Origin: Caldilineaceae bacterium | GTDB lineage: Bacteria; Chloroflexota; Anaerolineae; Caldilineales; Caldilineaceae | Reading direction: 5' to 3' | Assembly: GCA_022842065.1 (NCBI GenBank) | Contig: JALHQH010000008.1 | Coordinates: 62,001 to 126,000, forward strand | Length of the DNA: 64,000 bases | Part shown: positions 26,017 through 35,216 of the stretch, piece by piece | How positions within the stretch are numbered: position 1 is the first letter of the stretch | Layout: every line of letters begins with the position of its first letter | Program-made: the position numbers and the translations under genes | Notes under the pieces: model-generated | Told to the model about the DNA's origin: nothing | What the model saw: the letters and a program-made list of their open reading frames with translations, nothing else | Databases searched by the model: none

Positions 26017-27279
26017 TTAACGATAAACCCAAACGCCATCATCGGTGGCGGCGAGGAGACCATTACAATGGGTGGGATCATAGAGTAAGTCACGCACGGT
26101 ATAGGTTGTATCCCAGCCTGGTGAAGTGATGACTTCCCAGTTACCGCCGTTGACGGGTCTACGCTGAACGCCGGCCTGGGTGCCGCGGTTCTCTGGATCG
26201 CGTAACCCAGCGTAGAGCTGATCATCCACTACCTCTACGCTGTACACTGGTTGGCCCTGTAATCCAAAAGGTTGCCAGAGGGTGGCACTAATATCACTTT
26301 TGTACACACCATCAAATGTGGCAATGTAAACTTGCGCTGCATCAAAGGCGAAATCCCAAACTTTTTTACTTTCGCCCGTTAAGCCATTGTTACGCGGTTC
26401 CGGTACACTACTGCCTGTCACAAAGACAAAGACGCTGTCTGCATCTGTCCCGACCCACAGCGTGTTTGTGTTGAGCGATAATACGTTAATCTTTTTGGGC
26501 TCATTGTTGACTAAGCGCCACGTGGCACCACCATCTGTACTAATATAAATGCCGTTTTCTTGTGTGCCGGCGTAAAAGGTATTTGCACCGGCAATTTCAA
26601 CGGTTAATGGATTCTTGATGTTAGTCGTTGTTGGGGTCCATGCATCCCCACTGTTATTGGAATAATGCACGGTGGTATCAAAATCGGCCAGTACCCCTTG
26701 CATGCCTTCAAAGACAAGATCAAATACATTAAGATCAAGGATGCGTGTCAGCGTCCCACCGGCAGCGCAGGTCGCGAGACTGCCCTTATAAAGTCCGCCT
26801 TTACCACGTTCGTTCGGGCGATTTCCAACAAAAAGCTGATCACTACTCTGGATCGCAAGTGCTGATACATTCAAGCCAGGATTACCAAAACGGTGCCACA
26901 TTTTTGGGATGGGTACCGGTGTGGTGGCGGTAGGTGGAGGTGTTGGGATGGGCGGTGTTGTTGGAATCGGTGGGGGTGTTGGCGGATTACCGATCACGGG
27001 CAGGTAAAGCTGGACTGTACCACCGTCATCGATGACGGTGGTACTGGAAGCCGGCCAAAGGCCCCCCTCAACGCGGTAACGCGCGCCGACTAGCGGCGCG
27101 CCGGCATGCGGTTGGCCGATCATGCCGCTGACGGTGTAGGTGTTTCCACGGCTCTCGCCGCCACCGTTGGCGACCCCCCAGAGATTGATAGCAAAGCGGC
27201 CACTTTGGGCCAATAACGGCGAAATGATGAGCAGCAGGGCGAAGGTTAGGCTAGCCAGCAGCGCGGTAATGCGATTCAT
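26017..27279 (-). CDS. Secreted beta-propeller-like protein
   Basis: 420 residues. Signal peptide at 1-25 (LLASLTFALLLIISPLLAQ). Residues 28-80 hold the module GGGESRGNTYTVSGMIGQP...YRVEGGLWP, then a YLPVIGN motif and a Pro/Thr-rich linker. Residues 130-420 form a repeated beta-sheet domain with an Asp-box-like STDGGATWRL and several short VGTDAD/ATFDGV repeats, like sialidase or YCF48-type propellers. GAGGAGG precedes the ATG. It is followed closely by the PGD-domain surface protein. No catalytic residues were identified. Confidence 0.75.
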   Translation of the reverse strand: MNRITALLASLTFALLLIISPLLAQSGRFAINLWGVANGGGESRGNTYTVSGMIGQPHAGAPLVGARYRVEGGLWPASSTTVIDDGGTVQLYLPVIGNPPTPPPIPTTPPIPTPPPTATTPVPIPKMWHRFGNPGLNVSALAIQSSDQLFVGNRPNERGKGGLYKGSLATCAAGGTLTRILDLNVFDLVFEGMQGVLADFDTTVHYSNNSGDAWTPTTTNIKNPLTVEIAGANTFYAGTQENGIYISTDGGATWRLVNNEPKKINVLSLNTNTLWVGTDADSVFVFVTGSSVPEPRNNGLTGESKKVWDFAFDAAQVYIATFDGVYKSDISATLWQPFGLQGQPVYSVEVVDDQLYAGLRDPENRGTQAGVQRRPVNGGNWEVITSPGWDTTYTVRDLLYDPTHCNGLLAATDDGVWVYR

Positions 27280-27390
27280 GACAATGATTGCCTCCTCGGG
27301 TTAACAGTGAACGGCACACGTCAGATCTATCGCTTGGGATTAGTGCTAAAAGATTGTGGCTCTTCAGGAATTCAGGGGGTTGAGATGGAT

Positions 27391-27453
27391 CCTTCCTGGA
27401 AGAGGCGCAACAATGCTGCGCACACCGACAAATTGCTGCCTCTTCCAGGAAGG
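27391..27453. repeat. 16-bp inverted repeat upstream of the secreted-protein pair
   Basis: Perfect arms 27391-27406 and 27438-27453 (CCTTCCTGGAAGAGGC and complement). A TTCCTGGAAGA copy also occurs near 3530. The gap 27280-27830 also holds an AT-rich stretch (27490-27570), likely promoter region, but no gene that I can support. Confidence 0.6.
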
Positions 27454-27725
27454 GTAACCCCATCAGAGCCAGGAGAACCAAGATTGTTTCCTTAACATTT
27501 ATACTAGATATTCTAGATAATTGTCAAATTATCATAATCTAATAAATGCAGATATTCTGGTAAATTACCTTATGAATGGCTGGAATTAAGTTGTGGCACA
27601 ACGGGGCTGGATCGGTAGATGAGTGCGGTAGCGTCACTATGCGGCGCCATGGTTGAGGATGTTTAAAGCGCATGAAGTAAATATGTCTGTAGTATAGATC
27701 CTGTTGCGCAACGTGTGTTCTACCA

Positions 27726-27781
27726 CCAAGTTTCGCAAAGGCCGTAAAGAAACTTCAGCGACGAGCCTTTGCGAAACTTGG
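27726..27781. repeat. 17-bp hairpin with 22-base loop
   Basis: Perfect arms 27726-27742 and 27765-27781 lie about 50 bases beyond the stop of the HExxH gene. Confidence 0.65.
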
Positions 27782-27830
27782 CGAACTTCGCACTTTTTGC
27801 GGTAATAAAGCGCTTCGCAACAGAAACTAG

Positions 27831-29192
27831 TTAGTGAGCATTTGCACCTGGCCCCTCAATCGCCCAGCCACTGCCATCCAATAGTGCCATCCACACTTGG
27901 GGTGGCATATTGAACGGGATCTTGGCCTCTTTGATGGCGTCGATCCACAGACCCGTCGTGCCTGCTTTGCGTTCCACCGGCGCAATGTCACTTTGGTCTG
28001 CGCGCGGGAGCAGGCGCAGCCAAGGAGCACCATTGGCCCCCTCACTCAAGTGGACATCGGGGACTTGGGTGGCGGCGGCCGGTGCTAAGTTGAGCACCGC
28101 GGCATCAAAGCCCTGGAAGAGATCAGCCACTTCTTCGCGCGTGGTCAGATCAGGGCTCCAGCGGCTGCGATCGGCGGTCACTTTGCCCAGATCACCCGCC
28201 ATGATCAGATCGACCATCTCTTCCAATACTAACTGCGCGTCTTCGAGCTTAATCGACTCTTTGCTACCGGCCGGCACAAAGCTGATCGGCGCGCCCCGTT
28301 GATCGACCGTACGATGCCAGCGCGCCAGCAAACCTTTGAGTTCCGGCGCATAACAGCCCAGATTGGCGAAAACACGATGGTAAATCGCCAGCCGCAGCGC
28401 GGCGATCGGGTGTTCGCCGTCGTCATGGGTGAATTCTGCCACCGGGTCATCGGTCACCAGATCCTCGAAGCCCAGCGCCATGATCGGGCCACCGATCAGC
28501 GCGCCATAGACATCGGCAAAGATCTCTTCACACCAGTTCAACGCCCAGTGGGGCAACGCTTCGCATTGGCTGGCGAGGGCGGCGTCAAAGCGGCTGCCCT
28601 GTAAACTCCCGCTCTGCACGCGCCCGTGGCGGAAGACGTAGTGCCCCACTTCATGGGGAATAGCGAGTAGATCGCGTGATACGGTCATGGCGCTCAGGGG
28701 TAGACCGATAAAGGCGACCGGCGCATAGGGGATGAGCCGAACATTGACGACCTTTTGAAAGTAGGTGATCACGGTCGTATTATCGATCAAGCCCTGGCGG
28801 ATCGCTGGTTCGAGCGCACCATAGGCCAGCAGATCGGCCCGTGCCAGCGTTTCGCGCATCTCGCGTGAGGCACTGCCCTTCATGCGCTGTTGTTGCGCCC
28901 GCTGAATCAGATCCAGATCATACGCGATCTGATCGATGGTGGCACGTAAGGCATATTCAGGCGGATAGTGAATGGAGGGTTCCAACTGGACGGTGGCATC
29001 AGGGCCAAAGCCCTGCACAAAGAACTCAACTTGACTCTTGCCGAAGTGACGCAGGCCGGTCAACAGGCTCAGCAGGGTGGCCTGACGCTCGATTGGATTG
29101 GGATCATTTTCGGCACGACGCAGATGATGTTGAATGGTGCTCTGCAAGGCTTGCCAGCGTTGGCACCAGATCGCATAATTGGCTTGGGGCAT
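27831..29192 (-). CDS. Putative zinc metallopeptidase-like protein of unknown family
   Basis: 453 residues from the ATG at 29192, which has GAAGGAG seven bases upstream; the TTG at 29210 is less likely. The centre carries LLAIPHEVGHYVFRHG, an HExxH zinc motif. About 45 residues later comes NWCEEIFADVYGALIGG, where a Glu or Asp could be the third ligand as in gluzincins. There is no signal peptide, so it is probably cytoplasmic. The rest is helical with no recognised domain. Peptidase activity is inferred from the motif alone. Confidence 0.7.
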   Translation of the reverse strand: MPQANYAIWCQRWQALQSTIQHHLRRAENDPNPIERQATLLSLLTGLRHFGKSQVEFFVQGFGPDATVQLEPSIHYPPEYALRATIDQIAYDLDLIQRAQQQRMKGSASREMRETLARADLLAYGALEPAIRQGLIDNTTVITYFQKVVNVRLIPYAPVAFIGLPLSAMTVSRDLLAIPHEVGHYVFRHGRVQSGSLQGSRFDAALASQCEALPHWALNWCEEIFADVYGALIGGPIMALGFEDLVTDDPVAEFTHDDGEHPIAALRLAIYHRVFANLGCYAPELKGLLARWHRTVDQRGAPISFVPAGSKESIKLEDAQLVLEEMVDLIMAGDLGKVTADRSRWSPDLTTREEVADLFQGFDAAVLNLAPAAATQVPDVHLSEGANGAPWLRLLPRADQSDIAPVERKAGTTGLWIDAIKEAKIPFNMPPQVWMALLDGSGWAIEGPGANAH

Positions 29193-29512
29193 GATGGGTC
29201 TCCTTCTCAACGCGTAACGTTCGATGGCAGTTATGCTCTGTGATTGATGAATCTATCGGATCAATGGGCTGTCGTCAAGGATTGTCGGCGCTGTCAATGG
29301 TGCGGCTCCGTCAAAAGTCGTAGTGTCTAACGATTGCGACACATCAACTTACGAATAGTCCTTACTACAATAACGACGTATAAATAGAGCATAAGTCGCG
29401 AGCGTTTATTGAACGTTGATCGGCGGTTGATCGGGGGAACAGTTAATCTTATTACCTGCTTCGGCAATGGTGCTTGCCTATTCCGGCAAGCACCAACTTA
29501 CACAAATGAGCT
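29193..29512. other. Intergenic stretch without a supported gene
   Basis: It holds the ribosome site of the HExxH gene at one end and a 10-bp hairpin (29469-29478 with 29485-29494) near the stop of the molybdopterin enzyme gene at the other. I see nothing else. Confidence 0.5.
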
Positions 29513-31786
29513 TTAAGCGATTATAACCTCAGCGATAACGCTATATTCTGTTACAGACTCAGCGCTTTCCGGCTGATCATTCCCAACCGGCTCTACCCAC
29601 ACCTGTGTATCATAAAAAAGCGCACCGCCGCCCATATCCGCCTCGGTCTGCGGGGTGATCTGGTTGATATTCTGGCGGTCGGGGCTGAATTTGCGCCACC
29701 AGATGCCAGGAGCCAACACCGTGCCGGGGATAATCTTTTCGGTGACTTCCACGGTCAGCGTCAGGCTGCCCAGTTCATTCCAAACACGCACCGTTGTCCC
29801 ATCTTCAATTGACCGTCCCGTTGCATCCGCTGGATGAATCTGCAAACGCGGCTCCCCCTCACGCACCTGAAAGCGATCCACATTGACAAAGGTACTATTG
29901 AGAAAGGAATGGGCCGGCGGCGAAATACAAACCAGCGGCTCACGTGATGCGTGATGCGTGTCTCGTGTCTCCGTGTCTCGTGTCTCCGTGTCTCGTGTCT
30001 CCTCAGCTTGCCACAACGGCGCGACATACGCCGGCAACCCATCATAGCCATCCTTCACCATGCGTTCGCTGTAGAATTCACACTTGCCGCTGGGGGTGGG
30101 GAAATTGCCCTCGGCAAAGGGGAGATGGGGTTCGGGCAGGTTCAGGCGCGCAAAGCCGTCACGCAACAACTTTTCCCAAGTGACCGTAGCCAGGCGCGGG
30201 TGATGTTGCCGCTCAATCAAAGTGCGCAGGATCGTCTCATCGTCCTCGGCGAAACAAGGATTGTCGTAGCCCATCGCCTTGGCCAGGCGGCGGAAGATCT
30301 CGCTGTTCGGCAAGCTTTGGCCCACCGGTGCAATCGCCGGCTGGTTGAGTGAGAGATAGGTGTGGCCATAGGAACGCAGCAGATCCCAATGCTCCAGTTG
30401 CGTGGTGGCGGGCAACAGATAGTCGGCATAGTCGGCGGTGTCGGTCTGGAAATGTTCGAGGACAACGGTAAAGAGATCCGCCCGTTGTAAGCCCGCGATA
30501 ACCGCGCCTTGATCAGGGGCCACCGCGGCGGGGTTACAGTTGTAAACGATCAAGGCCTTCACGGGCGGGCCGGCTTCGGCCGGCGTGGGGATCGGATCGA
30601 CTGGGCGCGGGTGATGGTGCGCCAAGGCGAGTTGCGCCGGATCAAGGCTCAGCGCATCGCCCAGGCGGTTCATGTTGATGGTGCGCGGGTTGCGGCCAGC
30701 CAGCAGTTCGGGGTGATAGAGGGTGGTCGCGTTCAGGTGGCGGAAGAAGCCACTGGTGCTCAGTTGGATGCCACCGCCATATTCACGCCAACTGCCGATC
30801 AGCGCCGGCAGACAGGCAATGGTGCGCGCCGCCATGCCGCCCCCTTTGTGGCGCTGGAGGCCATAGTTGATGCGAATTGCCGCTGGGCGCGTCGTCGCGT
30901 ATTCGCGCGCAAGCTGGCGAATGCGCGCAGCCGGGATGCCGGTAATGGTGGCCGCGCGTTCGGGGGGCCACTCGGCCACGCGTTCCGCGAGGGCAGCAAA
31001 GCCAACCGTATATTGCGCCACATAGTCCCGATCATGCCAACCCTGGGCAATGATCTCATGCATCAGCGCCAATGCCAGCGCACCGTCCGTGCCGGGGCGG
31101 ATCGCGATCCACTCATCGGCGGCCTGGGCGGTACGGGTGCAGGCTGGATCAATGACGATGACGCGTGCCCCGGCTTTGCGCGCGGTTTGAATAAAGGGCC
31201 AGAGATGGAGATTACTGGTGAGGGTATTGCTGCCCCAGATCAACACCAGTTTGGCGTGGGCAAAGGATTCGGTCGCCATCCCCTCGCTGGCCCCAATCGT
31301 GTAGCGATAGCCTTCAAAGCCCGCCTCAGCACAGATCGTACGCGCCAGACGACTGGCGCCCATGGTGTTAAAAAAGCGGCTGGCCATACCTTCGCCCTGG
31401 AGGTAGCCCATGGTGCCGGCATAGGAATAGGGTAGCACCGCCTCGGCCCCGCGGGTGGCAATCACCTGGTGCAGATTGGCGGCGATGGCTTGCAGCGCCT
31501 CATCCCAACTCACCCCTACAAAGTGGCCGCTGCCTTTGGGACCAACGCGCTTAAGGGGTGTTAGCAGCCGATCACGGTGATAGGTGCGCTCGAGATAACG
31601 GTCCACCTTGCCACAGAGTTTGCCATTGGTAATCGGTTGGCCCGCATTGCCCCAAAGGTCAAGCGCCTTGCCAGTGCTTTGGTCGACGGCGACCTGCCAA
31701 CTACAGGCATCGGGACAATCATGGGGACAGGCGCCGGTGATAATGCGCACGCTTGGATCGTTCTCATATTGGGTGAGCCGGGACAT
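29513..31786 (-). CDS. Molybdopterin-dependent oxidoreductase (DMSO reductase/formate dehydrogenase superfamily)
   Basis: 757 residues. The N-terminal [12 protein letters not shown] with KLCGK about 28 residues later gives a 4Fe-4S ligand set. Later landmarks are [45 protein letters not shown] and a C-terminal molydopterin-binding barrel with [12 protein letters not shown]. No twin-arginine signal is present, so it is likely cytoplasmic; the substrate is unknown. GAGGAG precedes the ATG. Residues near 610-625 (repeated ETRDT) are encoded by 15-base repeat units, an in-frame insertion of the heptamer family. Confidence 0.9.
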   Translation of the reverse strand: MSRLTQYENDPSVRIITGACPHDCPDACSWQVAVDQSTGKALDLWGNAGQPITNGKLCGKVDRYLERTYHRDRLLTPLKRVGPKGSGHFVGVSWDEALQAIAANLHQVIATRGAEAVLPYSYAGTMGYLQGEGMASRFFNTMGASRLARTICAEAGFEGYRYTIGASEGMATESFAHAKLVLIWGSNTLTSNLHLWPFIQTARKAGARVIVIDPACTRTAQAADEWIAIRPGTDGALALALMHEIIAQGWHDRDYVAQYTVGFAALAERVAEWPPERAATITGIPAARIRQLAREYATTRPAAIRINYGLQRHKGGGMAARTIACLPALIGSWREYGGGIQLSTSGFFRHLNATTLYHPELLAGRNPRTINMNRLGDALSLDPAQLALAHHHPRPVDPIPTPAEAGPPVKALIVYNCNPAAVAPDQGAVIAGLQRADLFTVVLEHFQTDTADYADYLLPATTQLEHWDLLRSYGHTYLSLNQPAIAPVGQSLPNSEIFRRLAKAMGYDNPCFAEDDETILRTLIERQHHPRLATVTWEKLLRDGFARLNLPEPHLPFAEGNFPTPSGKCEFYSERMVKDGYDGLPAYVAPLWQAEETRDTETRDTETRDTHHASREPLVCISPPAHSFLNSTFVNVDRFQVREGEPRLQIHPADATGRSIEDGTTVRVWNELGSLTLTVEVTEKIIPGTVLAPGIWWRKFSPDRQNINQITPQTEADMGGGALFYDTQVWVEPVGNDQPESAESVTEYSVIAEVIIA
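29943..30002. repeat. In-frame 15-base tandem repeat inside the molybdoenzyme gene
   Basis: Three units of about 15 bases, each a heptamer plus an octamer of the GTGTCTC family. They encode ETRDT repeats on the minus strand. The 15-base period keeps the reading frame, unlike the 7-base intergenic arrays. Confidence 0.75.
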
Positions 31787-31901
31787 TTGGTCTCCTCATG
31801 GCTAAACAAGGCATCGATAAAGCAGAGAATATGCTGAAGATTATAATACAAGGAATCGGCCGCGCTCGCAAGCACTAGCGGGAGTTACGCGTTTGTGCGA
31901 T

Positions 31902-31916
31902 TGTGCAAGTTGCACA
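31902..31916. promoter_or_regulatory. 15-base palindrome between divergent molybdoenzyme and glnA genes
   Basis: TGTGCAAGTTGCACA is a perfect odd palindrome 200 bases before the glnA ATG and 116 bases before the other gene. It may be an operator. The remaining gap 31787-32115 shows no gene. Confidence 0.4.
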
Positions 31917-32115
31917 GTCGACTTTGCAAAGGATTTGGCGAAGTTGGTGGTAGTAACCGCGATCAATCTACTTTAAACTACAATCATTCTCTGTGCATGA
32001 TTTCACAATGTGCTGTTGTGAGTCTGTGCCATGTGCAGACAACTTAATTTGTGCCAAGAACCTCAAAAAGATAAAAGTTATTCAATCAACCACTTCAATT
32101 CGGAGGAGGATTGCT

Positions 32116-33531
32116 ATGCCGCTTAATTGTAGCACGCCTAAAGATGTGACTAAAGCCATTGAAGAGAACAAAATTGAGTTTATCGATCTGAAATTCACTG
32201 ATCTCTATGGTCAGTGGCAGCACTTTTCAGTGCCGACCGACTATTACGACGAAGGTGATCTATTTGACACCGGTCTCGGCTTTGATGGCTCGTCGATTCG
32301 TGGGTTCAAGTCAATTGAAAGCAGCGATATGGTGCTGGTCTGTGACCCCACCACCGCCTTTCTTGACCCGGTTTGTAAAGATCCAACTTTGAGCGTGATC
32401 GCCAATGTCTATGAGCCAATCACCTATGAAGTCTTCAACCGCGATCCACGCAATGTCATTCGCAAGGCTGAAGCCCATCTGAAAGCCACCGGGATTGCCG
32501 ACACGATGTTCTGTGGTCCAGAAGCTGAATTTTTCATCTTCGATCAGGTGCGTTATGAGAGCGGTCGCTACTCCAGCCAATACGAAGTTGCCAGCGACGA
32601 AGCCGCTTGGAACACCGGCAACTGGGGCCCTGGCCACAAAATCGGCTACAAGGGTGGTTATTTCCCGGTCTCGCCCTATGATGCGTTCCAGGACATCCGC
32701 TCGGAAATGGTCAACCAGATGATTGGGGCCGGTCTCAAGATCGAGCGCCATCACCACGAAGTGGCCACCGCCGGTCAGACTGAAATTGACCTGCGTTTTG
32801 CCCCGATGATTCAGATGGCTGACTGGATGCAGATCTACAAGTATATTGTGAAGAATGTGGCCGCCAAACATGGCAAGACTGCCACCTTCATGCCCAAGCC
32901 GCTCTTCGAAGACAATGGCTCCGGGATGCACGTCCACCAGAGCTTGTGGAAAGATGGCCAGCCGCTCTTTGCCGGTGACAAGTATGCCGGCATGAGCCAG
33001 ATGGCCCTCTGGTACATCGGTGGTATCTTGACCCACATCAACTCGCTGCTGGCCATTTGCGCACCGACGACCAACTCTTATCGCCGCCTGGTGCCTGGTT
33101 ACGAAGCGCCCGTCGTGATTGCTTACTCGGCCCGTAATCGTTCCGCGGCGTGCCGCCTGCCGGTCTCATCGCAATCACCGAAGGCCAAACGTGTTGAATT
33201 CCGCTGCCCCGATCCGGCGGCGAACCCTTACCTGGCCTTCTCGGCGATGTTGATGGCCGGCCTGGATGGGATCAACAAGCAGATCGATCCCGGTCTGCCC
33301 TCGGAAATGGACCTGTTCGAAGGCGAAACCCTGAAGACAGTCAAAACGGTGGAAGGTTCACTTAGCGGCGTGTTGGATGCGTTGGAAGCCGATCACGACT
33401 ATCTGACCGTTGGTGGCGTCTTTACCGAAGAGCTGATCGAGAATTACATCGGCTACAAGCGGGTGGCCGAGTTCGACGCTGTCCGCCTGCGCCCGCACCC
33501 GCACGAATTTGTGATGTACTACGGGGTCTAA
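32116..33531 (+). CDS. glnA: Glutamine synthetase type I (beta-like)
   Basis: 471 residues from the ATG at 32116, which has GGAGGAGGA seven bases upstream; the frame from 31993 is not used. It makes glutamine from glutamate, ammonia and ATP. Family landmarks: GFDGSSIRGF, CGPEAEFFIFD, GQTEIDLRF, TFMPKPLFEDNGSGMHVHQSLW, PTTNSYRRLVPGYEAPV and RCPDPAANPYLAF. The length, the insert before the central region and the C-terminus EFVMYYGV fit the beta subclass. The site that carries the adenylylated Tyr in enteric enzymes (NLYDLP) reads MDLFEGE here, so Tyr is Phe. A second glutamine synthetase follows 280 bases downstream. Confidence 0.95.
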   Translation: MPLNCSTPKDVTKAIEENKIEFIDLKFTDLYGQWQHFSVPTDYYDEGDLFDTGLGFDGSSIRGFKSIESSDMVLVCDPTTAFLDPVCKDPTLSVIANVYEPITYEVFNRDPRNVIRKAEAHLKATGIADTMFCGPEAEFFIFDQVRYESGRYSSQYEVASDEAAWNTGNWGPGHKIGYKGGYFPVSPYDAFQDIRSEMVNQMIGAGLKIERHHHEVATAGQTEIDLRFAPMIQMADWMQIYKYIVKNVAAKHGKTATFMPKPLFEDNGSGMHVHQSLWKDGQPLFAGDKYAGMSQMALWYIGGILTHINSLLAICAPTTNSYRRLVPGYEAPVVIAYSARNRSAACRLPVSSQSPKAKRVEFRCPDPAANPYLAFSAMLMAGLDGINKQIDPGLPSEMDLFEGETLKTVKTVEGSLSGVLDALEADHDYLTVGGVFTEELIENYIGYKRVAEFDAVRLRPHPHEFVMYYGV

Positions 33532-33547
33532 ACGACAAAGATTAACC

Positions 33548-33622
33548 GTAGGCGGTTATACTTGGGGCTGGGCTAGATCGCACAAAATGCGATCCATACC
33601 CCATCGTTGTATAACATAACGG
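33548..33622 (+). other. Extended hairpin downstream of glnA
   Basis: Nested paired segments GTTATAC/GTATAAC (33555/33609), GGGG/CCCC (33564/33599) and GATCGCA/TGCGATC (33576/33588) stack into one long arm. It lies between the glnA stop and a terminator and could be a processing or stability structure. Confidence 0.45.
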
Positions 33623-33633
33623 AAGAGAATGTG

Positions 33634-33682
33634 AGGGTGACGAGAGTAGTTGCAAAGAAATGCACTCTCGTCGCCCTTTTTT
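33634..33682 (+). terminator. Intrinsic terminator between the two glutamine synthetases
   Basis: A 14-bp stem (33634-33647 with 33664-33677, one mismatch) is followed by six T. It should separate the two glutamine synthetase transcripts, so the second gene needs its own promoter. Confidence 0.8.
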
Positions 33683-33810
33683 CCGTTTTACTGATATTGT
33701 GGTCGTTCTGAAGGCTGGCCTTCTCGTTTTGTGCAGTGGATGCCACGCCAATGTTCAAACCACCATGATCATAGGCTGAACCGTCGAGCGCTCAAAGGGG
33801 AGAAAGACTA

Positions 33811-35157
33811 ATGGCTGTCACCTACACGACAGAGCAGTTAGAACATGCAGATGAGTTGGTAAAGCGCAACGATATTCGCTTTATTCGTTTGCAGTTTTCT
33901 GATATTATGGGGGTGGCCAAACATGTCACAATCCCCATCAGTCACTGGGCCGATGCGCTGGAACATGGCATCTGGTTCGATGGCAGTTCGATTGAAGGTT
34001 TTGCGCGCATTGCCGAAAGTGATATGTATTTGGCCCCAGATCTGGACACCTTTGCCGTGATCCCCTGGGACATGGATCTATCGACGGCGCGCGTGATCTG
34101 TGATATTTACACGCCGGATGGTGAGCCCTTTGAGGGCGACCCCCGCTATATTCTTAAACGTCAACTCAAACGTGCCGTCGAGTTGGGCTATAACTACTAT
34201 GTAGGGCCGGAACTAGAGTTCTTCCTCTTTAAGCGCCACAGCAATGGTAGCATCTTTCCGCTTGAACCACATGATGGCGCCGGCTATTTTGATGTGAGCA
34301 CTGATCAGGCCAACAATGTGCGCCGCCAGATGGTTGACGCCTTGCAGGCCCTTGGTATTCATGTCGAAGCTTCACACCATGAAGTGGCAGTCGGCCAGAA
34401 TGAGATCGACTTTAGTTATGGCCCTGCGCTCACCACCGCTGATCACGCGATGACCTTCCGCGTCACCTTAAAAGCAGTAGCCCAGAAGAATAACCTACAC
34501 TGTACCTTTATGCCCAAGCCGATCGCTGGTATCAATGGCTCTGGGATGCACGTACACCAGAGCCTCTGGCATATCGATAGCCATGAGACCGCCATGTATG
34601 ATGCGGACAATGAATATGGGCTGAGTCAGGTGGCGTTACAATTTATCGCGGGGCAACTCGCCCATGCGCGCGCCTTCTCACCAATCATCGCGCCGCTGGT
34701 CAACAGCTATAAACGATTAGTCCCCGGCTATGAAGCGCCGGTTTACATCTCGTGGGGACGTACCAATCGCAGCGCGTTGATCCGCATTCCGCGCATCAGC
34801 CAAGGGCGTTACAAGAGCACGCGCTGCGAATTACGTTGTCCCGACCCCAGTGCCAATCCTTATCTGGCCTTTGCGGTGATGTTAGCTTCGGGTTTGGATG
34901 GCATTCAAAAACGAATGGCACCGCCCGCCGCTGCCGAAGAAGATCTCTATCATGTCGATGGTGTGCGCGCCGGTCTAAACACGTTACCCGGCGATCTGGG
35001 TGAAGCGATTGAAGAGCTGAAGAACGATGAGATTATCCAAGCCGCGCTTGGCCAACATGTCTATGAGCGCTATGTTGAGGCCAAAATGCAGGAATGGAAC
35101 GAATATCGGCTCTACGTCAGTGAGTGGGAGCTAAATCGTTACCTGACCATGTATTAA
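33811..35157 (+). CDS. glnA: Glutamine synthetase type I (alpha-like), second copy
   Basis: 448 residues. Landmarks are WFDGSSIEGFARI, YVGPELEFFLF, GQNEIDFSYGPALTTADH, TFMPKPIAGINGSGMHVHQSLW, NSYKRLVPGYEAP and RCPDPSANPYLAF. The shorter length and the C-terminus EWNEYRLYVSEWELNRYLTMY place it near the alpha subclass, known for feedback inhibition rather than adenylylation in Gram-positives. A GGGGAGAAAG site precedes the ATG. Whether it makes glutamine or acts on another amine cannot be settled; the ammonia/glutamate-site residues look conserved. Confidence 0.92.
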   Translation: MAVTYTTEQLEHADELVKRNDIRFIRLQFSDIMGVAKHVTIPISHWADALEHGIWFDGSSIEGFARIAESDMYLAPDLDTFAVIPWDMDLSTARVICDIYTPDGEPFEGDPRYILKRQLKRAVELGYNYYVGPELEFFLFKRHSNGSIFPLEPHDGAGYFDVSTDQANNVRRQMVDALQALGIHVEASHHEVAVGQNEIDFSYGPALTTADHAMTFRVTLKAVAQKNNLHCTFMPKPIAGINGSGMHVHQSLWHIDSHETAMYDADNEYGLSQVALQFIAGQLAHARAFSPIIAPLVNSYKRLVPGYEAPVYISWGRTNRSALIRIPRISQGRYKSTRCELRCPDPSANPYLAFAVMLASGLDGIQKRMAPPAAAEEDLYHVDGVRAGLNTLPGDLGEAIEELKNDEIIQAALGQHVYERYVEAKMQEWNEYRLYVSEWELNRYLTMY

Positions 35158-35216
35158 AGTATTTAACCGGCAACGGCGAATCATGATGTCAGTTCGGTTA
35201 AACTCTGTGCCATGTT

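Noticed and set aside
33548..33622. Glutamine riboswitch of the glnA-RNA type
   Set aside because: The characteristic conserved segments are absent and the structure lies after, not before, the first glutamine synthetase gene.
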